Part shown: one piece after another, positions 8,280 through 16,193 of the stretch
Numbering within the stretch: the stretch's first letter is position 1
Layout: each line of letters begins with the position of its first letter
NCBI GenBank assembly: GCA_029245025.1
Contig: JAQWQC010000008.1
Coordinates: 1-44,733, forward strand
DNA: 44,733 nucleotides
Origin: Rhodospirillaceae bacterium
GTDB taxonomy: Bacteria; Pseudomonadota; Alphaproteobacteria; Rhodospirillales; Rhodospirillaceae
Reading direction: 5' to 3'
The notes under the pieces: generated by a model
Told to the model about the DNA's origin: nothing
Database searches by the model: none
What the model saw: only the letters and a program-made list of their open reading frames with translations
Translations under genes and position numbers: made by a program

Positions 8280-9131
8280 CTAAGGACTATCCAGAAATTC
8301 GACGATAGCTGCAGCCTTGGCCGCCACCTCTTCGGCAGTTCGCTCCCCAGGTAGAATGGCCTTAACCGAATCTGGGACGAGAGCGGCAGCCTCATCGACG
8401 CCGTCTTTAAGTGGATCGGTTTCAGACGCCGCGCATAAGGTGCGGTGTTGGATAAGCGGCAAACGGTCTCTGTCTGGGTGGCGGAAAGCTGCGCGATATC
8501 CCTTGTGGTAGGTGGTCAAACCTTTGAGCACCTCGACAACGATTTTTTGGATGGCTTCAGGGGGAGGCATGGATGCCGTCGGCTGGCGGAATTCTGGTGA
8601 CCGCCTGAAATACGGAAAATGCAGAACTTGATCACGTACAAAGTTCCAAGCCCAGATTAAATGTTGACCAAATTCATCCGGCTGAACGTCCGGAGCATAG
8701 TTTTCTAAGAAATCTTTCTTGTCTTCTGGAGAGAACATGCCGATGCCGTCGAAGACGAGACGGCGTACGCGATCTGGATAGTGAATGGCCAACTCGCACG
8801 CAATGTGTGCGCCGGTGTGGCTGCCGTACAGGTCGCATGACTCTATACGCAAAGCATCCATCACTCTGATCACGCTCTCGGCGTAGTCATCGGCGTTCGG
8901 TATGTCCTGACTCGGAGGTGGTGAGTCGCCAAAGCCCAGTGTGTCTGGTGCAATGACGTGTCGTGTTTTGCCTAGTTCTTCCATCAAAGGCACTAAATTG
9001 ACCGACGACGAAGGTGATGCGTGGATCATGTACAATGTGTTGGTTGAGGCATTCGATGTGGTGCCACATTTGCGGTAATGTACTTGCCCTTCGGCAATGC
9101 GAACGAATGCGCGATCGACGGGTGCGGTCAT
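8280..9131 (-). CDS. Alpha/beta-hydrolase-fold protein lacking the usual Ser and His
   Basis: A 283-residue protein with the alpha/beta-hydrolase layout: oxyanion strand YMIHASPSSS (about 34-43), then HVIAPDTLGFGDS, then the nucleophile elbow and a lid region. At the elbow, where G-x-S-x-G is expected, it reads LYGSHTGAHIACELA, so His takes the nucleophile position. The C-terminal block that normally carries the catalytic His reads ILPGERTAEEVAAKA and has none. I recall G-x-H-T-G elbows as a recurring variant in this superfamily. Either it uses another mechanism or it is a binding protein. Start ATG 9129-9131. A same-strand pseudogene lies just upstream (9174-9462). Confidence 0.8.
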   Translation of the reverse strand: MTAPVDRAFVRIAEGQVHYRKCGTTSNASTNTLYMIHASPSSSVNLVPLMEELGKTRHVIAPDTLGFGDSPPPSQDIPNADDYAESVIRVMDALRIESCDLYGSHTGAHIACELAIHYPDRVRRLVFDGIGMFSPEDKKDFLENYAPDVQPDEFGQHLIWAWNFVRDQVLHFPYFRRSPEFRQPTASMPPPEAIQKIVVEVLKGLTTYHKGYRAAFRHPDRDRLPLIQHRTLCAASETDPLKDGVDEAAALVPDSVKAILPGERTAEEVAAKAAAIVEFLDSP

Positions 9132-9173
9132 GACTGGCCTTTTTTGTTGGTTTATCTTTGTATCCTACAGACC

Positions 9174-9462
9174 CTAGGGTAATCCGAAAGTGAAGGTTTT
9201 TACGATGCTCATGGGGTCCTTGTGTAAATTTTGCATAAGAATGGTAAACGCACGGATATGAACCGGATGTCTGATGGCTGGTTTAGACAACTTCGCAAAT
9301 ACCGCAGCGATATCTGCTAGTTCGTTCTCATCCTCAATGCGATCTTTTAGCGGAATAAAAAAACCGCAACTCTTCCATCACGTAGGCGCACCCCCAATGT
9401 TTCAGACTGCGATTCTGATACACCGTTAACTTCTAGGAGTGAAACCTCTTATCCGCATTCAC
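9174..9462 (-). pseudogene. Frameshifted remnant of an unknown small protein gene
   Basis: Minus-strand reading recovers protein-like sequence in pieces. One frame gives LLEVNGVSESQSETLGVRLR then DGRVAVF. After a run of seven T (forward A-run 9357-9363) the frame changes and continues IPLKDRIEDENELADIAAVF, then KLSKPAIRHPVHIRAFT and a final stop at 9174-9176. One added T would join them as AVFFIPLKD. A second one-base shift near 9448 is needed to reach GTG 9462. The joined product would be about 95 residues; I do not recognise the family. The homopolymer break could be a sequencing or assembly error, but the second shift favours real decay. Confidence 0.55.
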
Positions 9463-9524
9463 TGATATTTCCCCGTAAAAGTCGTGTTGTGCGATGTGAT
9501 CGCCCGTACTAGTTTAGATTGCAT

Positions 9525-9554
9525 AAAAAGGGCCTAGACTGTGGGTCTGGGCCC
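9525..9554 (-). terminator. Strong intrinsic terminator with no obvious leftward gene
   Basis: GGGCCTAGAC (9530-9539) pairs with GTCTGGGCCC (9545-9554) over ten base pairs with one G-U, around a TGTGG loop. On the minus strand the stem is followed directly by five T (forward A-run at 9525-9529), a textbook intrinsic terminator. Transcripts ending here would come from 9555-9823, where no convincing gene is seen. On the plus strand, overlapping bases can also pair with GGGCC (9577-9581) followed by five T, giving a weaker opposite-direction terminator. Confidence 0.6.
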
Positions 9555-9823
9555 ATAGCTATATCCGGCTGAGACGGGGCCTTTTTCAGACGTGTCGAGA
9601 TCAGGTCGGTTAATGCGTTGACGAATTTGACCGTTTAACGATTCTCACTGTTTCATCTTCAACCCGCGCCTTAAAATCACGACCACGAGAAAGGTGGGGC
9701 GCTCCGCCAGATGAGCAATAGCGTGATGTTATGAAAGACTTGTTGCAAAGCTTGATTTGACCACATTGTGATCGCGTGTAGACAGGTACCAGTTCAGTTT
9801 TCACGGTTCCCGTCGGACCTGCT
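9555..9823. other. Gene-poor leader region before the sphingolipid locus
   Basis: I find no credible protein gene here. A leftward 78-codon frame (9610-9846) overlaps the start of the acyl-AMP ligase gene and has no domain-like features. The stretch must include the promoter of the rightward sphingolipid genes and whatever leftward transcript uses the terminator at 9525-9554. A T-run preceded by GGGGCC (9576-9586) may be a rightward terminator or attenuator. Confidence 0.4.
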
Positions 9824-11557
9824 ATGTCCTCACCAACCCCTACCAAAAATACCAGCTTGCCAAAAAGATTGGCAGATTTTCCAACTCTTCCAGACGCTCT
9901 TGATTATGCGGCGCAGGGAGAAACCGGGTTTAATTTTTACTCTTCGCGGGGTCATTTAAACGAGGTTTTGCCGTTCGCTGATTTGAGGACAAAAGCCCGG
10001 GACGTGGCCAGAAACCTCTGTGGCGCAGGCGTTGTGTCCGGTGACCGTGTTGCACTTCTTGCAGAAACGGCACCTGCGTTTCTCATCGCTTTTTTTGCTT
10101 GCCAATATGCTGGTGCTATTCCGGTGCCAATGCCCACGCCTGTCGCGTTTGGCCGGCGCGATGCATATGTTGGCCAAATTCGCAACCAAATCACTTCATC
10201 TGGCGCGGTCATGGTGATTACGCCGTTGGAATTTATGCCCTTTGTTAAAGAGGCTGCTGACGGACTAGATTTGTTATTGGTCGGGACTTTAGATGATCTC
10301 AGGGCGCAGCCGCAGGCTGATGACCTTAATACTGGCGGGCCCGATGATCTCTGCTATCTGCAATACAGTTCTGGAAGTACGCGGTTTCCAAAAGGTGTTG
10401 CGGTAACTCACGACAACCTTATGGCCAATTGTACTGCTATGAACGTGGCGGTCAACGTATCAACTGAGGATCGGGGTGTATCTTGGTTGCCGTTTTACCA
10501 TGACATGGGTTTGGTGGGTTTCATGCTCGGTTGCCTCACCTCTCAAACAACTGTCGACTTTATTCCAACGGAAGAATTCGCTCGTCGCCCGCTCGCATGG
10601 CTCCGGGTCATCAGCGAGAACCGAGGTACGATGTCCTACGGCCCTAGTTTTGGGTACGAGCTATGTTGTCGAAGATTCTCATCATCAAATGCTGCTGCGC
10701 CTAACCTAGATTTATCCAGCTGGCGAGTTGCTGGGATAGGCGGTGAGATGATTAAGCCGCAGGTCATGCGCGCGTTTGCAAAAGTATTTAAGTCGTGTGG
10801 GTTTGCAGATAAGGCCTTTAACGCATCATATGGCTTAGCCGAATGCGTGCTTGGTGTCAGTTTTAGTACGCCAGGACATGGCATGTTGCTTGACCATATT
10901 TCCAAGCAGGAGTTAGGGGGTGACCATCGGGCAGTTCCGATTGATGACGATGGATCGGGAACCGGTCGTACCTTTGTGGCCTGTGGTGTCGTGATTGACG
11001 GTCATACGGTCGAGATTCGAGACGACGATGGTGCGGTTATGGCAGAACGGGAAATTGGCCGCGTCTTTTTCTCTGGCCCAAGCGTCATGCAGGGATACTT
11101 CGGTGATCAAGAAGCAACGGATGCTTGCCTTCAAGATGGGTGGCTGGATACGGGCGATCTCGGGTATTTCTGGGGAGACCAGTTAGTTATTGTTGGGCGA
11201 TCAAAAGATATGATGATCGTTAATGGCCGTAATTATTGGCCGCAGGATATTGAATGGACCGTTGAACATATGGACGGCATGCGGTCTGGCGATGCCGCGG
11301 CATTCACTCTTGAGCAAGACGACGGTAGTGAAAAACCAACCATACTGGTGCAATGTAGACCATCTGCTGCTGACATTCGCGAGGCATTGGTAGATAACGT
11401 GCGCTCACGTGTCCAGAATCAAGTTGGATTGGCGTGTGACGTAATTTTGGTTCCGCCGCGAACCTTGCCGAAAACGTCATCTGGGAAATTAGCGCGTGGC
11501 AAGACCAAGGCGAACTTTCTCAGCGGCGAAATCCAGCCCTTAGCCGCGGGCGCGTAG
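9824..11557 (+). CDS. Fatty acyl-AMP ligase / acyl-ACP synthetase of the sphingolipid locus (AcsR-like)
   Basis: A 577-residue ANL enzyme of the fatty acyl-AMP ligase group. Motifs include LQYSSGSTRFPKGVAVTH (about 179-196), WLPFYHDMGLVG, ASYGLAEC, DTGDLGYFWGDQLVIVGRSK and GRNYWPQDIEW; YHDMGL and NYWPQDIE are typical of FAALs, which usually load acyl groups on carrier proteins rather than CoA. The A10 lysine is in LPKTSSGKLARGK. In Caulobacter-type loci an acyl-CoA/ACP synthetase sits next to ceramide reductase, acyl carrier protein and serine palmitoyltransferase, the same set and order as here. Its likely job is to load a fatty acid onto the ACP at 12617. Start ATG 9824 has no strong Shine-Dalgarno. 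The next gene follows by 10 bases. Confidence 0.88.
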   Translation: MSSPTPTKNTSLPKRLADFPTLPDALDYAAQGETGFNFYSSRGHLNEVLPFADLRTKARDVARNLCGAGVVSGDRVALLAETAPAFLIAFFACQYAGAIPVPMPTPVAFGRRDAYVGQIRNQITSSGAVMVITPLEFMPFVKEAADGLDLLLVGTLDDLRAQPQADDLNTGGPDDLCYLQYSSGSTRFPKGVAVTHDNLMANCTAMNVAVNVSTEDRGVSWLPFYHDMGLVGFMLGCLTSQTTVDFIPTEEFARRPLAWLRVISENRGTMSYGPSFGYELCCRRFSSSNAAAPNLDLSSWRVAGIGGEMIKPQVMRAFAKVFKSCGFADKAFNASYGLAECVLGVSFSTPGHGMLLDHISKQELGGDHRAVPIDDDGSGTGRTFVACGVVIDGHTVEIRDDDGAVMAEREIGRVFFSGPSVMQGYFGDQEATDACLQDGWLDTGDLGYFWGDQLVIVGRSKDMMIVNGRNYWPQDIEWTVEHMDGMRSGDAAAFTLEQDDGSEKPTILVQCRPSAADIREALVDNVRSRVQNQVGLACDVILVPPRTLPKTSSGKLARGKTKANFLSGEIQPLAAGA

Positions 11558-11567
11558 CGCACTGGCC

Positions 11568-12512
11568 GTGACCGACCCACTGACCATCGCAATCACAGGT
11601 GCTACCGGATTTCTCGGTGGTCACCTAGTGGCGCAAGCACGGAGTGCTGGCCACCGTGTTCGTGCCTTGTCACGCAAGCCGGTGAACACTGACTCTAACC
11701 AAGATATCGTATGGATCACTGGCGCATTGAACGAACAAGCCGCGCTTGAGGCTTTAGTTACCGGTGCGGATATTGTGGTGCATGCGGCGGGAGCGATCAA
11801 AGCGCTGTCTCGATTTGAATTTTTTCAAATCAATAAGGGGGGAACAGAGGCCGTTGTTCGTGCTGCGTGTGCCCAAGGGGTGAAAAGCTTTGTGTTGATC
11901 TCGTCTCTGGCCGCGCGCGAACCAACCTTGTCACCCTATGCGGCAAGTAAACGAGCTGCGGAGTTGGTGGTTGATGACCACGCCGGTCAGTTGAACTCGA
12001 TCATACTTCGCCCGCCTGCCATATATGGACCAGGCGATGAGGAGACTATGGGCCTGTTCCAGATGGCTGTGAATGGATTCATGCTCGCCCCTGGGCATTC
12101 CTCGGCACGATTATCATTGGTTCATGTTAGCGATGTCGCCTCAGCTATTTTGGCGTGTTGTGAACAGCCCCAATCCGAGGTCCTTTTTGAAATCGATGAT
12201 GGCAAAGCTGACGGATACCAATGGCGCGAACTGGCAGATGCCGCAGGTCTGTGTGTCGGTCGCCCAATTAAATTTGCTCACTTAGCGAGCACTGTTGTCT
12301 GGATTATGGGGTTTCTGGGCACGTCAAAGGGTTTGCTGACCCGATCGCCCGCTATGTTGACATTGGCGAAAGTGCCAGAGCTTCGCCATCGTGACTGGGT
12401 GGCGAACGCCAAGTGTCCATCTGGCTGGACCCCAAAGTGGTCTCTAAAAGACGGCTTTAAAGACGCAATCGATTGGTATTCCTCACAAAATGTTTTGAAA
12501 CGTTACTTTTAA
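11568..12512 (+). CDS. cerR: Extended SDR, ceramide (3-keto) reductase-like
   Basis: A 314-residue extended short-chain dehydrogenase. The nucleotide-binding motif is TGATGFLGG (residues 10-18), the HAAG motif follows at about 72, and the catalytic Tyr124/Lys128 pair is in SPYAASK with an upstream VLISS serine. ILRPPAIYGPGD is the extended-SDR substrate motif. GTG start at 11568, 10 bases after the acyl ligase. In Caulobacter an epimerase-like SDR in the same position (CerR) reduces the 3-keto group after N-acylation. The neighbours here are the same kinds of genes, so that role is the best inference. The C-terminal 60 residues contain a hydrophobic stretch (VVWIMGFLG) that may touch the membrane. 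Confidence 0.85.
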   Translation: MTDPLTIAITGATGFLGGHLVAQARSAGHRVRALSRKPVNTDSNQDIVWITGALNEQAALEALVTGADIVVHAAGAIKALSRFEFFQINKGGTEAVVRAACAQGVKSFVLISSLAAREPTLSPYAASKRAAELVVDDHAGQLNSIILRPPAIYGPGDEETMGLFQMAVNGFMLAPGHSSARLSLVHVSDVASAILACCEQPQSEVLFEIDDGKADGYQWRELADAAGLCVGRPIKFAHLASTVVWIMGFLGTSKGLLTRSPAMLTLAKVPELRHRDWVANAKCPSGWTPKWSLKDGFKDAIDWYSSQNVLKRYF

Positions 12513-12616
12513 AGTTACTTGTCACTCTTCTGTCACACATCTTAAGACTAAGACGGAAGAGGAGCGGGATGTGAGACTCAGGACGTCAACTGTCCCCATA
12601 TTGAAGGGCAAAATAA

Positions 12617-12889
12617 ATGTCGGCTGAGCCTAGCGAAGGCGCGTCGCAAGACGTACGAGCTGCGGTTCTGGAGGTTTTGCAAACTTTCAATAAGACCAGC
12701 GTGAACCTTGAGGATGGGACTCGGTTTACGGAAGACCTGAATTTCGACTCACTTTTGGTTATGGAGTTCATCGCAGCTCTTGAGGACCGTCTGGATATAT
12801 CGGTGCCGCTAAACGTGCTCCCAGATATCGAAACCGTGGGGCAATTGGTGGTCGCGACCGAACAAATTGTTAGGGAAGAATATGGCTGA
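12617..12889 (+). CDS. acpR: Dedicated acyl carrier protein of the sphingolipid locus
   Basis: A 90-residue acyl carrier protein. The phosphopantetheine serine is Ser45 in LNFDSLLVMEFIAALE, a variant of the DSL motif, and the helix-rich length is right for a PP-binding domain. GAAGGG lies 8-9 bases before ATG 12617. The last bases of the gene (ATGGCTGA) overlap the start of the next gene, so the two are coupled. Sphingolipid loci in Alphaproteobacteria carry such a dedicated ACP beside serine palmitoyltransferase, which can use acyl-ACP instead of acyl-CoA. A 104-base gap from the upstream reductase contains direct TGTCAC repeats (about 12520-12537) but no clear promoter. Confidence 0.92.
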   Translation: MSAEPSEGASQDVRAAVLEVLQTFNKTSVNLEDGTRFTEDLNFDSLLVMEFIAALEDRLDISVPLNVLPDIETVGQLVVATEQIVREEYG

Positions 12890-14114
12890 CTTATTTGATC
12901 GATTTGAGTCACTGTTGGCACGCCGAGACTCTTTAGTCGGCGATGGGGGTCGCGATCCGTTTCAAGTTGAGATGGATGAAGTGCTGTCACAGACCGAAGC
13001 CATGATCGGCAATCGTCGCATCATCTTGGCCGGCACCAACAATTATCTTGGACTGACGTTTGCGCCAGAGTCATTGCAAGCCGCACATGATGCTCTTGAT
13101 GCGGCAGGTACGGGCACCACTGGCAGTCGTGTCGCCAACGGCACTTATAGTGGTCACAAGGCATTGGAGCAGGCGTTGTGTTCCTTTCTTGGTAAGGACC
13201 ACGCCATCGTTTTCTCAACCGGTTATTTGGCCAACCTCAGTGTCTTGTCGACGTTGGTCGGTCCTGAAGATTACATCCTTATGGATGCAGATTGTCACGC
13301 AAGCATTTATGATGGCGTGAGAATGGGTGACGCTCAGATCATTCGATTTAAGCACAACGATGCGGCGGATTTAGATAAACGCTTGGCGCGCCTCGCGAAG
13401 AAGCCGGGCAACAAGCTGATAGTCATCGAAGGTATTTATTCCATGCTTGGGGATAAGGCTCCCTTGGACGAGATCGTTGCTGTTAAGAAAAAATACGAAA
13501 ACGTATATCTTCTTAGTGATGAAGCGCATTCGCTCGGGGTTCTCGGTCGTTATGGTCGGGGATTGCCAGAGGAAGCCGACCTAGAAGACGATGTTGATTT
13601 TATTGTTGGCACTTTCTCCAAGAGTGTCGGTACCGTTGGCGGTTTTTGTGTTTCCAGCCATCCACAGTTTGATTTGCTGCGTTTAGCTTGTCGTCCATAC
13701 ATCTTCACAGCCTCTTTGCCGCCATCTGTTGTGGCGTCCGCCAAAGCGTCTCTAGAGTTAGTTGAAAAAGGTGGCGCGCTGCGCAAACGATTGATTCGTA
13801 ATGCGGAGCGACTTCATTCAGGGCTCTCTGCTCTCGGCTTTACGCTTGGAGGAGAAGTAAGCCCGGTGGTTGCTGTAGTGGCTCCGGAGGTGGAAATCGG
13901 TGTGGCGTTTTGGCGCGGACTGATTGACGGTGGCGTTTACGTCAACCTTGCCCTTCCTCCCGCCACGCCACAGAACTTTACGTTGTTGCGGTGTAGTCTC
14001 TGTGCGGCTCACACGACTGAGCAGGTTGACCACATCATCGAAGTCTTTGCAGAGGTGGCCGACTCTTTGGGCATACTGCCGGAGCAACCTAAGAAGAAAG
14101 TCGCGCTCGGCTAA
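12882..14114 (+). CDS. spt: Serine palmitoyltransferase-like alpha-oxoamine synthase
   Basis: A 410-residue PLP enzyme of the alpha-oxoamine synthase family (KBL/BioF/ALAS/SPT). The PLP lysine is Lys247 in GTFSKSVG; the pyridine-binding Asp and His are in LLSDEAHSLG (about 211-220), and the stacking His139 is in DADCHASIYDG. The family signature GTGTTGSRVANGTYSGHKALE is at about 76-96 (in two overlapping halves). These motifs alone do not separate SPT from BioF or KBL. The adjoining ACP, acyl-ACP ligase, SDR, lipid kinase and ceramide-synthase-like genes make serine (or another amino acid) plus acyl-ACP to 3-keto-sphinganine the most likely reaction. ATG 12882 overlaps the ACP stop; AGGGAAGAAT precedes it. 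It converges on the next gene with a 21-base gap. Confidence 0.9.
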   Translation: MADLFDRFESLLARRDSLVGDGGRDPFQVEMDEVLSQTEAMIGNRRIILAGTNNYLGLTFAPESLQAAHDALDAAGTGTTGSRVANGTYSGHKALEQALCSFLGKDHAIVFSTGYLANLSVLSTLVGPEDYILMDADCHASIYDGVRMGDAQIIRFKHNDAADLDKRLARLAKKPGNKLIVIEGIYSMLGDKAPLDEIVAVKKKYENVYLLSDEAHSLGVLGRYGRGLPEEADLEDDVDFIVGTFSKSVGTVGGFCVSSHPQFDLLRLACRPYIFTASLPPSVVASAKASLELVEKGGALRKRLIRNAERLHSGLSALGFTLGGEVSPVVAVVAPEVEIGVAFWRGLIDGGVYVNLALPPATPQNFTLLRCSLCAAHTTEQVDHIIEVFAEVADSLGILPEQPKKKVALG

Positions 14115-14135
14115 CATCGTTCGTGGACTGTAAGT

Positions 14136-15038
14136 TTAGTTCAGCCCCCCCCGCTGTTTCACTCGGAATAACAAGCGTAGACCAGTGAGAACCGGGTGCG
14201 CGCGATCCCGTTCTGTCAGTTCGACCGTCACGCCGGTATGGCGTTCAATCTTCCAAGCCGCATAGTCCAGGCCACCGCGGAATGTGAAAGCGGCTTTGAT
14301 TAGACGTAAAACGTTGAGAAACCGCCCCCAACAGCGTCGTGCACGCCAAGCCCAAACCGCGCCTGTATCTGGTTTCGCTTCTGCCGTTTGATCTAGGCCA
14401 AGCATTTCAATGGCGGCTGCGCCAATGCGAATGAATCTATCACGTTGGTTGTTCACCAACGCTTTCGCTTTAGACGGCAGCTCAGGCCGGAGTTCCGCAC
14501 GGTAGGTTTCTTGAAAGGCGGTGGTCCATAAGTCTTCAATCGCATAGGGACCGGCCATCAGCGGTGCCGTTTTGCTAAGGAGTGTTGTCACAGCGCGCGC
14601 CAGAGCGTATTCAACAGTCGCGCAGGCGACGTCATCATTGGCGTAAACAATGGTGGCTGGCTGTGCAAAGCGGGCCCATAGGGCTGATGCAAAGCAGGTC
14701 TCCGCTGTGCCGTGGGCAAAACCACCGAGAGTCATTACTGCGACTTTGGCGCGGACTACCCGCCCGTCGAAGTCGCACTCGTGATAATAGACATTGGGTG
14801 GCAACAGCGCACCAAAGGTGGCGCTGATCGGATTTTTAATTGCGTCTCTCAGGTTGTCAACTAACACGTAGAAGTCGAGTATCAAGTTTTCGTCCGTGCC
14901 GAGGCGAAGGCAGGACCCATAAAACACAACAGCGCGCACGCCGCTTCCATAGGTATTTTTTAGATGATCGACCATTGTCGTTGCGGCGGGAAAGGCTGCG
15001 ACCTGGCTTTCAGATTGAATAAGTGAGATGAGAGCCAT
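14136..15038 (-). CDS. Tam41-like nucleotidyltransferase, candidate CDP-ceramide or CDP-lipid synthase
   Basis: About 300 residues. Read against my memory of mitochondrial Tam41 (CTP:phosphatidate cytidylyltransferase), blocks line up in order. VVFYGSCLRLG matches the YGSG motif, LDFYVLVD the IDLIFGV metal site, and NVYYHE the VYFNPF block. RAKVAVMTLGGF matches KYGVVSMETL, ALWARFAQPATIVY matches FYLAGRLQKPV, and AFQETYRAELRPE matches ALSYAGDIR. The second acidic residue of the usual D-x-D pair is Tyr here. The start ATG 15038 follows the lipid kinase stop (TAG 15041-15043) by two bases, so the genes are coupled. A kinase plus a Tam41-like enzyme suggests ceramide-1-phosphate to CDP-ceramide, which is inference. 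A link to the Cpg ceramide-phosphoglycerate genes of Caulobacter is likely. Confidence 0.7.
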   Translation of the reverse strand: MALISLIQSESQVAAFPAATTMVDHLKNTYGSGVRAVVFYGSCLRLGTDENLILDFYVLVDNLRDAIKNPISATFGALLPPNVYYHECDFDGRVVRAKVAVMTLGGFAHGTAETCFASALWARFAQPATIVYANDDVACATVEYALARAVTTLLSKTAPLMAGPYAIEDLWTTAFQETYRAELRPELPSKAKALVNNQRDRFIRIGAAAIEMLGLDQTAEAKPDTGAVWAWRARRCWGRFLNVLRLIKAAFTFRGGLDYAAWKIERHTGVTVELTERDRAHPVLTGLRLLFRVKQRGGLN

Positions 15039-15040
15039 GG

Positions 15041-16075
15041 CTACCACCGCACAAAGCGAAGTGTTTGATGGCCATTAATGGTGAGTGGATTGTCCTCGCT
15101 GGCATTGTAAAGTTCGCCATCAAGCGTGTAGCTGCCGTCGAAGGTTAGGGTGACGGAGGTGGTGCGCCGAACCGTCCGCTTGTTGCTTTGTTTTAGTCGG
15201 CGTCTCAGCATATTAGGGACGGTCGAGAGGACTGCGCCTGCGCCTGGTCGAAGACTGATGTAATGGACCGGGCCATCACCAACTTTCGGATCGGGGCGCG
15301 TGCCTAGAAGCATTTTGTCCATGGTGGTTGCCATCACGACATAGAAGCGCCCGTCTTGTTGCCACCTACCCTGTTCGCCGGTCACTTTGATGGTTCCGCC
15401 TTGTTTGCCACCCGTCATTGCACGCCAGAACAAGATGGCCACTGCAGCTACATGAGATACTGTATTTGGCCAACCGCGGGGGTAAATGTTTTTACGGCAG
15501 TAAAGAATGCCTTCAACCACATCGGCCCCACCGAAGAATGCGCCGTGGCGCGTCGGCACCCCCTCTTGGTGCAGCGTAAGTACGGACTGAGTGTGAATGG
15601 CATTGGCCAGGTTGCCGTTGGCATTCTTTCTGAGTAGAGCTGTGAGGGCTTTGCGCCGATCTCCAGACAGGCTCCAGGCGGTTGCTGTCATATTCGTTTT
15701 CCCTGACGGCAGCAACGCCAAGACCGGTGGGGAGGTGTATGGGGCATGGTTGAGGAGGCCAGAGAACACCAACCCGGCGGTGCCGTCTCCGCCATCGACC
15801 ACGAGGGTTTCAATCTCACTGGCAGCACATTTGGCAAGAATCGCAGGCACATCGGTGATTTTATCGATGATGAAATGTTGAACACAGTCATGAGAGGCCA
15901 CAATATCGTTCAGCCACCCGCGGTCTTGTTGATTGCGGGTGCTCATGTGATTACTGAGAATGGCGACCGTTGGTGGGGGCAAATCGCAGGACCTGAGACA
16001 GATGAAGAGACGCTCTACTATGCTTACATAATGTTTCAAAAGCTTTGATTTGACGATCTTGTACTTGGTCGCCAT
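15041..16075 (-). CDS. Diacylglycerol-kinase-fold lipid kinase, likely ceramide kinase (CpgB-like)
   Basis: A 344-residue DAGK_cat-family protein. The nucleotide motif GGDGT is at about residues 95-99 in LVVDGGDGTAGLVFSG, and LLPSGKTNMTA at about 121-131 is the matching second block (usual form P-x-G-T-x-N). The C-terminal domain ends with DGSYTLDGELYNAS. Family members phosphorylate diacylglycerol, sphingosine or ceramide. In Caulobacter a kinase of this family in the sphingolipid locus (CpgB) phosphorylates ceramide, and the neighbours here support the same. The start is uncertain. ATG 16075 adds about 30 residues before the conserved PPTVAILSNH and would overlap the divergent region; a TTG just before it is possible. 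The Tam41-like gene follows immediately. Confidence 0.83.
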   Translation of the reverse strand: MATKYKIVKSKLLKHYVSIVERLFICLRSCDLPPPTVAILSNHMSTRNQQDRGWLNDIVASHDCVQHFIIDKITDVPAILAKCAASEIETLVVDGGDGTAGLVFSGLLNHAPYTSPPVLALLPSGKTNMTATAWSLSGDRRKALTALLRKNANGNLANAIHTQSVLTLHQEGVPTRHGAFFGGADVVEGILYCRKNIYPRGWPNTVSHVAAVAILFWRAMTGGKQGGTIKVTGEQGRWQQDGRFYVVMATTMDKMLLGTRPDPKVGDGPVHYISLRPGAGAVLSTVPNMLRRRLKQSNKRTVRRTTSVTLTFDGSYTLDGELYNASEDNPLTINGHQTLRFVRW

Positions 16076-16193
16076 GCTGGGCTCGCTTGGAGAAATCCCT
16101 CAAAAGTGTCTTGAAAACGGGCCTAGAGGGCGACTGAGCGCTGACTCAGGGACCCAAAGGATGGCCGCTGCAAATGTGGTGGCTTCGAGATGG

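Noticed and set aside
9610-9846. 78-codon leftward ORF before the acyl-AMP ligase gene
   Set aside because: It overlaps the ligase start, has no domain-like features or ribosome site, and is Ser/Arg-rich like random sequence. It remains a faint candidate only because a terminator lies downstream.
12520-12537. TGTCAC direct repeats between the SDR and the ACP
   Set aside because: Two copies 11 bases apart are too short to call a regulatory site without conservation data.
16050-16193. N-terminal extension of LptF from TTG 16050
   Set aside because: The added 48 residues do not look like the family and have no ribosome site; the normal start fits ATG 16194.
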